Assembly (NCBI GenBank): GCA_023459095.1
Contig: JAEWVQ010000381.1
Coordinates: 1 to 8,679, forward strand
DNA: 8,679 nt
DNA from: Pseudomonadota bacterium
Lineage (GTDB): Bacteria; Pseudomonadota; Gammaproteobacteria; Burkholderiales; Rhodocyclaceae
Direction: 5' to 3'
The notes below the pieces were generated by a model that was not told the origin of the DNA, made no database searches, and worked only from the letters and a program-made list of their open reading frames with translations. Below are positions 1-5,027 of the stretch, piece after piece (positions within the stretch are counted from its first letter, which is position 1; every line of letters begins with the position of its first letter). The position numbers and the translations under genes are program-made.

Positions 1-400
1 CGAGCGCGGCGCCCATCGCGGTGATCGACAGCGACGAGGTGTTGCTGGCGAGGATCGCGTCTTCGCCGAGCAGCGTCTCGAGTTCGCGAAAGAGCTGCTG
101 CTTGACGTCGAGGTGCTCGACGATGGCCTCGATCGCCAGCCCGGCGTCGCGCGCCGCCGCCAGCGCGGTCACCGGCGTGATGCGCGCGAGCACCGCGTCG
201 CGCGCTTCGGCGGCGAGCTTGCCCTTGCCGACGAGAAACGCCAGATCCATGCCGATGCCGGCAATGCCGCGCTCGATCGCCTCGGCGCGCGTGTCGTACA
301 GATACACCGCATGACCGGCCACCGCCGCCACGTGCGCGATCCCCGCGCCCATCGCGCCGGCGCCGATCACCAGCACCTTCACCTGCTTGTCGAGCGCCAT
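1..400 (-). CDS. paaH: 3-hydroxyacyl-CoA dehydrogenase PaaH, N-terminal 133 residues (cut by left edge)
   Basis: This is the start of an NAD-dependent 3-hydroxyacyl-CoA dehydrogenase. In the phenylacetate pathway PaaH oxidises 3-hydroxyadipyl-CoA to 3-oxoadipyl-CoA in the cytoplasm. Translated from the ATG at 400, the protein begins MALDKQVKVLVIGAGAMGAG, with the Rossmann dinucleotide loop GxGxxG at residues 13-18. An acidic residue (D36, in the LYD segment) follows at the end of the second strand. The family signature SNTSSLSIT lies at residues 119-127. The catalytic His/Glu and the C-terminal domain lie outside the window. The gene starts 56 nt after the paaG stop on the same strand, so the two are probably co-transcribed. 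The upstream sequence GGGGCTGAG is only a modest ribosome-binding site. The family call is firm. The specific PaaH role rests on the paaG neighbour and the resemblance to enterobacterial PaaH; a generic fadB-type partner is the alternative. Confidence 0.9.
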   Translation of the reverse strand, partial: MALDKQVKVLVIGAGAMGAGIAHVAAVAGHAVYLYDTRAEAIERGIAGIGMDLAFLVGKGKLAAEARDAVLARITPVTALAAARDAGLAIEAIVEHLDVKQQLFRELETLLGEDAILASNTSSLSITAMGAAL

Positions 401-456
401 CTCAGCCCCGCGGCGTACAGGAGGCCGCGCGCGCGGCCGGGAAGGACGCGCTCACC

Positions 457-1272
457 TCAGTTCCCCTTGAACTGCGGCGCGCGCTTTTCCATGAATGCGG
501 CGACGCCCTCGCGGTAATCGTGGGAGCGGCCGCACTCGCGCATCATGTCGCGTTCGAGGTCGAGCTGGGTGTCGAAATCATTGGTGGAGCTCGCCCAGAT
601 CGCCTTCTTGGTCTGGGCATAGCCGAAGGTCGGACCGGCGGCGAGCTGCGCGGCGAGGTGCTGCACGGTGGGCAGCAGGGTCTCGTCGTCGACGCACTTC
701 CAGATCATGCCCCAGGCTTCGGCCTGCTCGGCCGGCACCTTGTCGCCGAGCAGCCCCAGGCCGAGCGCGCGCGCCGGCCCGAGCAGGCGCGGCAGGATCC
801 AGGTACCGCCGGTGTCGGGAATCAGCCCCAGCTTGCAGAAGGCCTGAATGAAGCTTGCCGAGCGCGCGGCGAACACGAGGTCGCAGGCGAGCGCCAGATT
901 GGCGCCGGCGCCGGCGGCGACGCCGTTGACCGCGGCGATCACCGGCAGGTCGAGATTGCGCAGCGTGGTGACGAGCGGCTTGTAGTTCTTTTCGACCGAG
1001 GCCCCCAGGTCGACGCCTTCGCCGCCGGCGGCGACGTTGCGGTCGGAGAGATCCTGCCCGGCGCAGAAACCGCGCCCGGCGCCGGTGATCACCAGCACGC
1101 GCACGCTGCCGTCGGCACGCCCGGCCTTGACCTGTTCGAGCGCGGCGCGCACTTCGGCGTGCATCTGATCGTTGAAGCTGTTGAGGCGGTCGGGCCGGTT
1201 CAGGGTCAGGGTCGCCACCCCGCCTGCCACGTCGAAAAGGATGTGCTCGAAAGTGCACGCGGTGCCGCTCAT
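457..1272 (-). CDS. paaG: 1,2-epoxyphenylacetyl-CoA isomerase PaaG (crotonase family)
   Basis: PaaG rearranges ring-1,2-epoxyphenylacetyl-CoA to the seven-membered oxepin-CoA, and in E. coli it also isomerises a later unsaturated intermediate. The 271-residue product is a single crotonase domain of the usual PaaG length. It shows NRPDRLNSFNDQMHAE at residues 25-40 and the oxyanion-hole segment GAGRGFCAGQDLSDRNV at 64-80. A second oxyanion strand, AVNGVAAGAGA, is at 114-124. LGLIPDTGGTW at 148-158 contains the catalytic aspartate, D153. The tail LERD...YREGV..F..KRAPQFKGN is typical of PaaG. These segments match E. coli PaaG, recalled from memory, almost continuously. I chose the ATG at 1272 because AAGGAGGA lies just before it (1276-1283). 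A frame 34 codons longer (ATG at 1374) would add an Arg-rich, low-complexity extension and is unlikely. paaH follows and paaN is divergent. Confidence 0.95.
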   Translation of the reverse strand: MSGTACTFEHILFDVAGGVATLTLNRPDRLNSFNDQMHAEVRAALEQVKAGRADGSVRVLVITGAGRGFCAGQDLSDRNVAAGGEGVDLGASVEKNYKPLVTTLRNLDLPVIAAVNGVAAGAGANLALACDLVFAARSASFIQAFCKLGLIPDTGGTWILPRLLGPARALGLGLLGDKVPAEQAEAWGMIWKCVDDETLLPTVQHLAAQLAAGPTFGYAQTKKAIWASSTNDFDTQLDLERDMMRECGRSHDYREGVAAFMEKRAPQFKGN

Positions 1273-1275
1273 GTC

Positions 1276-1283
1276 TCCTCCTT
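1276..1283 (-). promoter_or_regulatory. Ribosome-binding site that fixes the paaG start
   Basis: On the minus strand AAGGAGGA is followed by GAC and then the ATG at 1272. It is the strongest Shine-Dalgarno match in the window. It decides between the 271-residue PaaG and a 305-residue reading from the ATG at 1374, which has no comparable site. The GGAGG core is only 4 nt from the ATG, slightly closer than usual. Confidence 0.8.
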
Positions 1284-1358
1284 GTCCTTGTCTTCCGGCG
1301 CGCTTCGGCGCACGCTGGGGGCTTGTTCTGCGGACCGGCGACCTGCTCTGAAGGCGGT

Positions 1359-1374
1359 TTGACCGACCGGTCAA
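1359..1374. promoter_or_regulatory. Candidate TetR-family (PaaR-type) operator in the paaG-paaN divergent region
   Basis: TTGACCGACCGGTCAA consists of inverted arms TTGACC and GGTCAA around GACC, with a perfect inner palindrome GACCGGTC at 1365-1372. Palindromes containing ACCGACCGGT are typical TetR-family operators. In betaproteobacteria paa genes are commonly under a TetR-type PaaR repressor that responds to phenylacetyl-CoA. The site overlaps the -35 element of the rightward promoter candidate and the predicted start of the leftward one, which suits a repressor of both paaG and paaN. No regulator gene lies in the window, so the identity of the protein is inferred. Confidence 0.6.
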
Positions 1375-1387
1375 TCAATAGTAATCT
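1359..1387 (+). promoter_or_regulatory. Candidate rightward promoter for paaN
   Basis: TTGACC at 1359-1364 (5 of 6 to the -35 consensus) is followed after 17 bp by TAATCT at 1382-1387 (weak -10). This predicts transcription from about 1394 and a leader of roughly 155 nt before the paaN ATG. The -35 lies inside the TetR-type palindrome. The region is AT-rich compared with its surroundings, which supports promoter function. The -10 match is poor, so this is a tentative call. Confidence 0.4.
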
Positions 1388-1407
1388 TGATCCAGATCAA
1401 AAGACAA
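1378..1407 (-). promoter_or_regulatory. Candidate leftward promoter for paaG-paaH
   Basis: On the minus strand TTGTCT (1407-1402) is separated by 18 bp from TACTAT (1383-1378). Each matches 4 of 6 sigma-70 consensus bases. Transcription would start near 1371, inside the TetR-type palindrome, leaving about a 100-nt leader to paaG. The FNR-type box at 1387-1400 lies wholly between the -35 and -10 elements. The matches are moderate and need start-site mapping. Confidence 0.4.
1387..1400. promoter_or_regulatory. Perfect FNR/Anr-type box TTGAT-N4-ATCAA
   Basis: TTGATCCAGATCAA matches the FNR/Anr/CRP-superfamily consensus TTGAT-N4-ATCAA at all ten specified positions and is fully symmetric except for the central CA. 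In Azoarcus an FNR-like protein (AcpR) controls anaerobic aromatic catabolism, so an oxygen-linked regulator acting here is plausible. The box lies between the -35 and -10 of the leftward promoter candidate and covers the predicted start of the rightward one. That geometry suggests repression of the oxygen-dependent paa genes under anoxia. I see no good -10 at the spacing needed for class II activation (box at -41.5) in either direction. Confidence 0.65.
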
Positions 1408-1534
1408 GCCCTTTTCACTTGACCTTTTGTGCCGCAGCGCAGCACCCCGTTTTCTTGCGCAACACCCTGATCCATCGCGCGGCATGAACCCGGCAGGACC
1501 GAGCAAAACGGCCGCCGGACACCGCGCCCCGACC

Positions 1535-1541
1535 GGAGGAG
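1535..1541 (+). promoter_or_regulatory. Ribosome-binding site of paaN
   Basis: GGAGGAG lies 8 nt before the ATG at 1550, an optimal spacing. It fixes the paaN start there. The frame is open further upstream (an in-frame ATG at 1427), but that reading has no ribosome-binding site and would enter the leader region. Confidence 0.8.
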
Positions 1542-1549
1542 ACACCCCC

Positions 1550-3214
1550 ATGACGCACCCGCTGTTCGCCAAGCACCAGGCCACCCTCGACGCCGCCGTC
1601 GCCGCCATCCACGGCCGCGGCTACTGGACGCCGTATGCGGAAATGCCCAGCCCCAAGGTCTACGGCGAAACCGCCGCCGATGACGGCAAGCGCGCCTTCG
1701 AGGCCTGCCTCGGCCGCGACTTCGCGCTCGACCAGCCGGGCCAGACCGGGTGGGCGGCGACCGAGCGCTCGCCCTACGGCATCGCCCTCGACGTGCGCTA
1801 TCCGGTGTGCGACCCGCAAGCCCTGATCGCCGCCGCCCAGGCCGCGATGGAGGGTTGGCGCAAGGTCGGTGCGCAGGGCCGCGTCGGTGTCTGTCTGGAA
1901 ATTCTCGATCGTCTCAACAAGCGCAGCTTCGAGATCGCCCACGCGGTGATGATGACCACCGGCCAGGGCTGGATGATGGCCTTCCAGGCCGGCGGCCCGC
2001 ACGCCCAGGACCGCGGCCTCGAGGCCGTGGCCTACGCCTGGGATGAAATGAGCCGGGTGCCGGCGGAAACGGTGTGGGAGAAGCCGCAGGGCAAGAACCC
2101 GCCGCTGAAGATGAAGAAGCATTACGAGATCGTCGGCCGCGGCGTCGCGCTGGTGGTCGGCTGCGGCACCTTCCCGACCTGGAACACCTACCCCGGCCTG
2201 TTCGCCGCGCTCGCCACCGGCAACCCGGTGATCGTCAAGGCGCACAGCAACGCCATCCTGCCGGCGGCGATGACGGTGAAGATCGCCCGCGAGGTGCTCG
2301 CCGAAGCCGGCCTCGACCCCAACGTGGTCAGCCTCGCGGTGGTCGAGCAGCGCGCCGCCACCCAGGCGCTCGCCACCGACCCGGCGGTGAAGTCGATCGA
2401 CTTCACCGGCAGCAACGTGTTCGGCCAGTGGCTGTACGACAACGCCAAGCAGGCCCAGGTGTATGCCGAGCTCGCCGGCGTGAACAACGTGGTGATCGAA
2501 TCCACCGACAACTACAAGGCGATGCTGCGCAACCTCGCGTTCACGCTCAGCCTGTATTCGGGCCAGATGTGCACCACCACCCAGGCCATCCTGGTGCCGG
2601 CCGGCGGCATCGACACCGACCAGGGCCCCAAGAGCTTCGACGAAGTCGCCGCCGACCTCGGCGCCGCAATCACCAAGTTCCTCGCCGACCCGGCGGTCGC
2701 CACCGCGGTACTGGGCGCGATCCAGTCCGAAGCAACCTTGGCGCGCATCGCCGAGGCCGGCGAATACGGCCAGGTCGTGCTGGCCTCGACCCGAATCGAG
2801 CATGCCGACTTCCCCAAGGCCGAAGTGCGCACGCCGGTGCTGATCGCCTGCGACGCCGCCGACGAGAAGAGCTACATGGAAGAGCGCTTCGGGCCGATCT
2901 CCTTCCTGGTCAAGGTCGCCGATGGCGCGGCGGCGGTGGCGCTGTCCGAACGCATCGTGCGCGAGCACGGCGCGCTCACCGTGGGCCTGTACTCGACCAA
3001 GCCGGCAGTGATCGAGGCGATGACCGCGGCCACGCTGCGCGCCGGCGTCGCGCTGTCGATCAACCTCACCGGCGGCGTGTTCGTGAACCAGTCGGCGGCG
3101 TTCTCCGACTATCACGGCGTGGGCATGAACCCGGCGGCCAACGCCAGCTACGCCGACGCCGCCTTCGTCGCCAACCGCTTCCGCGTGGTGCAGCGGCGTT
3201 ACCACGTCGAGTAA
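1550..3214 (+). CDS. paaN: Phenylacetic acid degradation aldehyde dehydrogenase PaaN (PaaZ ALDH-only form)
   Basis: This enzyme oxidises the highly reactive 3-oxo-5,6-dehydrosuberyl-CoA semialdehyde, formed when oxepin-CoA is hydrolysed, to the acid with NAD(P)+. The 554-residue protein is an aldehyde dehydrogenase. The cofactor-binding lysine is K230 in NPVIVKAHSNA, and FTGS is at 285-288. The general base is E307 in AELAG, and the nucleophile is C341 in SGQMCTTTQ, 34 residues after the glutamate as in typical ALDHs. EERFGPISF is at 444-452. It has a longer N-terminal region (about residues 1-190) than ordinary ALDHs. It stops after the ALDH core with YHVE. The C-terminal MaoC-like hydratase domain of E. 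coli PaaZ (about 680 residues) is absent, and length and sequence fit the family named PaaN in NCBI/TIGRFAM annotation. Oxepin-CoA hydrolysis must therefore come from a separate enzyme. It is divergent from paaG and followed by paaY. Confidence 0.92.
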   Translation: MTHPLFAKHQATLDAAVAAIHGRGYWTPYAEMPSPKVYGETAADDGKRAFEACLGRDFALDQPGQTGWAATERSPYGIALDVRYPVCDPQALIAAAQAAMEGWRKVGAQGRVGVCLEILDRLNKRSFEIAHAVMMTTGQGWMMAFQAGGPHAQDRGLEAVAYAWDEMSRVPAETVWEKPQGKNPPLKMKKHYEIVGRGVALVVGCGTFPTWNTYPGLFAALATGNPVIVKAHSNAILPAAMTVKIAREVLAEAGLDPNVVSLAVVEQRAATQALATDPAVKSIDFTGSNVFGQWLYDNAKQAQVYAELAGVNNVVIESTDNYKAMLRNLAFTLSLYSGQMCTTTQAILVPAGGIDTDQGPKSFDEVAADLGAAITKFLADPAVATAVLGAIQSEATLARIAEAGEYGQVVLASTRIEHADFPKAEVRTPVLIACDAADEKSYMEERFGPISFLVKVADGAAAVALSERIVREHGALTVGLYSTKPAVIEAMTAATLRAGVALSINLTGGVFVNQSAAFSDYHGVGMNPAANASYADAAFVANRFRVVQRRYHVE

Positions 3215-3240
3215 GCTCGAGGACCCCGACCACGGTTCAG

Positions 3241-3432
3241 GTGGCGGCGGGGCGGTCACGGGTGGCAACTTCTGTCGTGCCGAGCGGAAGGCGGTCGCGG
3301 GGGAAACAAGGCGATGCATGTTTGAGCCCGGCGCAGCCGGGCGGGTTTGCATCGCCGCCCCCGGGACCGCCTGCAGCGCGGGAAGCCGAAGGCCACGACA
3401 GCAGGCGCCGCACGGGACCGCCCTGCCGCCAC
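3241..3432. repeat. 192-bp nested imperfect inverted repeat between paaN and paaY
   Basis: Almost the whole gap folds on itself. The outer arms 3241-3279 and 3394-3432 pair without gaps at 32 of 39 positions. A second arm pair, 3290-3303 (GGCGGTCGCGGGGG) with 3358-3371, pairs at 13 of 14. A third pair, 3310-3318 (GGCGATGCA) with 3348-3356, is perfect. The innermost stem GCCCGGC/GCCGGGC (3326-3332 and 3336-3342) closes a GCA loop. The left and right spacers between the first two pairs differ in length (10 and 22 nt). No transposase gene or target-site duplication is visible. It could be a REP/BIME-like or MITE-like dispersed element, a transcript-stabilising or attenuating structure between the two paa genes, or both. 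Only a short run GGGTTT follows the inner hairpin, so it is not a clean intrinsic terminator. Confidence 0.8.
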
Positions 3433-3474
3433 GCCGGGTGCCGAGCATCCTGCCCTCGATAGGAACAAGACCCC

Positions 3475-4080
3475 ATGCCCTGCTATGAAATCGACGGCCT
3501 CAAGCCCGTCATCCACCCCACCGCCTACGTCCACCCCGATGCCGTGCTGATCGGCGACGTCATCGTCGGCCCGCGCTGCTACGTCGCGCCGCTCGCCAGC
3601 CTGCGCGGCGATTTCGGCCGCCTCGTGCTCGAAGCCGGCAGCAACATTCAGGACAGCTGCGTGATGCACGGCTTTCCCGGCACCGACACGGTGGTCGAGG
3701 AAGACGGCCACATCGGCCATGGCGCCGTGCTGCACGGCTGCCGCGTCGGCCGCAATGCGCTCGTCGGCATGAATGCGGTGATCATGGACAACGCGGTGAT
3801 CGGCGAAGCCGCCATCGTCGCCGCCTGCGCCTTCGTCAAGGCCGGCATGGAAGTGCCGCCGCGCACCCTGGTCGCCGGCATGCCGGCCAAGGTCATGCGC
3901 GAGCTGTCGGCGCAGGAGATCGCGTGGAAGAGCGACGGCACCCGCACCTACCAGGAACTCGCCGTGCGCAGCCTCGCCACGCTGCGGCCGTGCGCGCCGC
4001 TCGCCGAGATCGAACCCGGGCGCCAGCGCTTCGAGCTGCCCGGCGTGGTCCCGCTGGTCGAGGCCAAGAAGGAGCGCTGA
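3475..4080 (+). CDS. paaY: PaaY, hexapeptide-repeat (gamma-carbonic anhydrase-like) thioesterase of phenylacetate catabolism
   Basis: PaaY is a trimeric left-handed beta-helix protein. In E. coli it hydrolyses the dead-end CoA thioester that forms when the ring-opening step misfires, thereby freeing CoA. The 201-residue product starts MPCYEIDGLKPVIHPTAYVH and shows repeated hexapeptide turns (VLIGDVIVG, ASLRGDFG, SNIQDSCVMHGF, HIGHGAVLHG, NALVGMNAVIMDNAVIG). Likely zinc ligands are H65, H82 and H87, with the spacing seen in gamma-carbonic anhydrases. The C-terminal half (about residues 140-185), with RELSAQEIAWK..GTRTYQEL and the EIEPGR motif, is characteristic of PaaY rather than of other gamma-carbonic anhydrases. 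AGGAA at 3461-3465, 9 nt before the ATG, supports the start. It is co-directional with paaN but separated from it by the large inverted repeat. Confidence 0.92.
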   Translation: MPCYEIDGLKPVIHPTAYVHPDAVLIGDVIVGPRCYVAPLASLRGDFGRLVLEAGSNIQDSCVMHGFPGTDTVVEEDGHIGHGAVLHGCRVGRNALVGMNAVIMDNAVIGEAAIVAACAFVKAGMEVPPRTLVAGMPAKVMRELSAQEIAWKSDGTRTYQELAVRSLATLRPCAPLAEIEPGRQRFELPGVVPLVEAKKER

Positions 4081-4089
4081 GCGCCCCGG

Positions 4090-4109
4090 GGGGCGCCACT
4101 CGGCGCCCC
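4090..4109 (+). terminator. GC-rich hairpin after paaY, possible terminator
   Basis: GGGGCGCC and GGCGCCCC form an 8-bp stem with an ACTC loop, starting 9 nt after the paaY stop. The preceding GCGCCCC run could form a competing hairpin. There is no T tract (GCCTTCC follows), so it does not meet the intrinsic terminator pattern fully. It may instead be a 3'-end stabiliser of the paa transcript. Confidence 0.4.
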
Positions 4110-4118
4110 GCCTTCCGC

Positions 4119-4124
4119 TACACT
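4119..4124 (+). promoter_or_regulatory. Possible -10 element before the YbaK-type gene
   Basis: TACACT matches 4 of 6 bases of the -10 consensus and sits 30 nt before the ATG at 4155, in the only non-coding gap here. The expected -35 position falls in the GC-rich hairpin and shows no match. Transcription would start near 4131. Confidence 0.3.
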
Positions 4125-4154
4125 CGGGCGCTTCACCTTGCAGCGCCCGCCGCC

Positions 4155-4649
4155 ATGACCGCAGCCCCGTCCGCCACCGGCTCCCGCGACCGCGTCGAAG
4201 CCGCCTTGCGTGCCCTCGGCATCCCTGCCGACATCGTCGAGTTCGCTGCCTCCACGCGCAGCAGCGCCGAAGCCGCTGCCGCGATCGGCTGCGCGGTCGC
4301 GCAGATCGCCAAGTCCATCGTGTTTCGCGGCCGCGACAGCGGGCGCTGCGTGCTCGTCATCGCCAGCGGCGCCGACCGCATCGACGAGAAGCGCCTCGCC
4401 GCCGAGCTCGGCGAAAAAATCAAGCGCGCCGATGCCGACTTCGTGCGCACGGCCACCGGCTTCGCCATCGGCGGCGTCGCCCCGGTCGGTCACAGCGGCG
4501 AGGTCACCGTGCTGGTCGATCGCGCGCTGTGGGCGCTGGACCCGATCTGGGCGGCGGCGGGCACGCCGAACACCGTGTTCCGCCTCGCCGCCGACGACCT
4601 CCACCGCATTCCCGGCATCCGCGTCGTCGACGTGCGCGAGCGCGCATGA
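4155..4649 (+). CDS. YbaK/ProX-family aminoacyl-tRNA deacylase
   Basis: This is a free-standing editing domain of the YbaK/EbsC family. Such proteins act in trans in the cytoplasm to hydrolyse wrongly charged tRNAs, commonly Cys- or Ala-tRNAPro. The 164-residue product has the normal length. It shows an N-terminal helix (RVEAALRALGIPADIVEF, residues 13-30), then STRSSAEAAAAIGC and QIAKSIVFRG with the conserved lysine K53. The family signature TGFAIGGVAPVGH is at residues 101-113, and GTPNTVFRLAADDL at 136-149. Which aminoacyl-tRNA it edits cannot be told from sequence alone. No clear Shine-Dalgarno precedes the ATG; an earlier in-frame ATG lies inside paaY and was not used. The stop overlaps the cupin start, so translation of the two is probably coupled. 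There is no evident link to phenylacetate degradation. Confidence 0.88.
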   Translation: MTAAPSATGSRDRVEAALRALGIPADIVEFAASTRSSAEAAAAIGCAVAQIAKSIVFRGRDSGRCVLVIASGADRIDEKRLAAELGEKIKRADADFVRTATGFAIGGVAPVGHSGEVTVLVDRALWALDPIWAAAGTPNTVFRLAADDLHRIPGIRVVDVRERA

Positions 4650-4975
4650 AGCCCCTCGCCCACGGCAATCTGTTCGCCGGCCTGCCCGCGCCCGGCACCG
4701 ACGAAACCTTCGAGCCGCTGTACGTCGGCGCCGGCGCCCGCATCGAGCGCATCGTCTCGCACCGCCACGCCAGCCCGCCGGACTTCTGGTACGACCAGGC
4801 CGAGGACGAGTGGGTGATGGTGGTCGCCGGCAACGCCGAACTCGCCTTCGACGACGGCAGCCGGCGCACGCTCGCCCCCGGCGACTGGCTTGTGCTGCCC
4901 GCCGGCTGCCGCCACCGCGTCGCCTCGACGGCGCCGGACACGGTCTGGCTGGCGGTTCACATTGCATGCGCATGA
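4646..4975 (+). CDS. Small single-domain cupin protein
   Basis: This 109-residue protein is a single cupin beta-barrel of unknown substrate. Motif 1 residues appear as H39 and H41 in SHRHASPP and E55-x6-G62 in EDEWVMVVAG. Motif 2 is PGDWLVLPAGCRHRV (residues 78-92) with H90. These four residues (two His, Glu, His) probably bind a metal. The stretch between HxH and the glutamate is longer (13 residues) than in the classical motif (3-4). The segment SPPDFWYDQAEDEW is typical of a group of small proteobacterial cupins lacking a known reaction. Its ATG overlaps the stop of the YbaK-type gene (ATGA), indicating co-transcription and translational coupling. It could be a sensor, a sugar- or ligand-binding protein, or a small isomerase or dioxygenase. 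Confidence 0.88.
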   Translation: MKPLAHGNLFAGLPAPGTDETFEPLYVGAGARIERIVSHRHASPPDFWYDQAEDEWVMVVAGNAELAFDDGSRRTLAPGDWLVLPAGCRHRVASTAPDTVWLAVHIACA

Positions 4976-4990
4976 ACTGAAAAATCGCTT

Positions 4991-4996
4991 TAGAAT
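4991..4996 (+). promoter_or_regulatory. Candidate -10 of the promoter for the MBL-fold hydrolase
   Basis: TAGAAT (5 of 6 to TATAAT) lies in a short AT-rich stretch after the cupin stop, 31 nt before the hydrolase ATG. No good -35 is seen at 17 bp; TTGCAT at 4962-4967 is 23 bp away. A start near 5003 would leave a leader of about 25 nt that includes GGAG at 5016-5019. Local AT enrichment in a 70 percent GC background supports the call. Confidence 0.45.
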
Positions 4997-5027
4997 CCGG
5001 GGTTTTTCGCCCACCGGAGCCGTCCCG

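Noticed and set aside
21..517. Short plus-strand open frames opposite paaH and paaG
   Set aside because: Low-complexity Ser/Ala/Arg or His/Arg products opposite a clear Rossmann-fold start and the paaG 3' end.
1272..1374. A longer PaaG starting at the ATG at 1374
   Set aside because: The 34 extra residues are Arg/Gly/Gln-rich, lack family similarity and a ribosome-binding site, and would place the start inside the TetR-type palindrome. AAGGAGGA favours 1272.
3326..3347. Inner hairpin of the large repeat as an intrinsic terminator for paaN
   Set aside because: The 7-bp GC stem is followed only by GGGTTT with no U tract, and the stem is nested in larger paired arms.
1415..3448. Minus-strand open frame of 677 codons opposite paaN
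   Set aside because: It lies antisense to an unmistakable ALDH with intact catalytic motifs. Its composition (His, Gly, Asp-rich, no motif) is typical of a GC shadow frame.
2074..3462. Plus-strand open frame of 462 codons in another frame of paaN
   Set aside because: It is dominated by Arg-rich repeats produced by frame-shifted reading of GC-rich codons, and it runs into the palindromic repeat.
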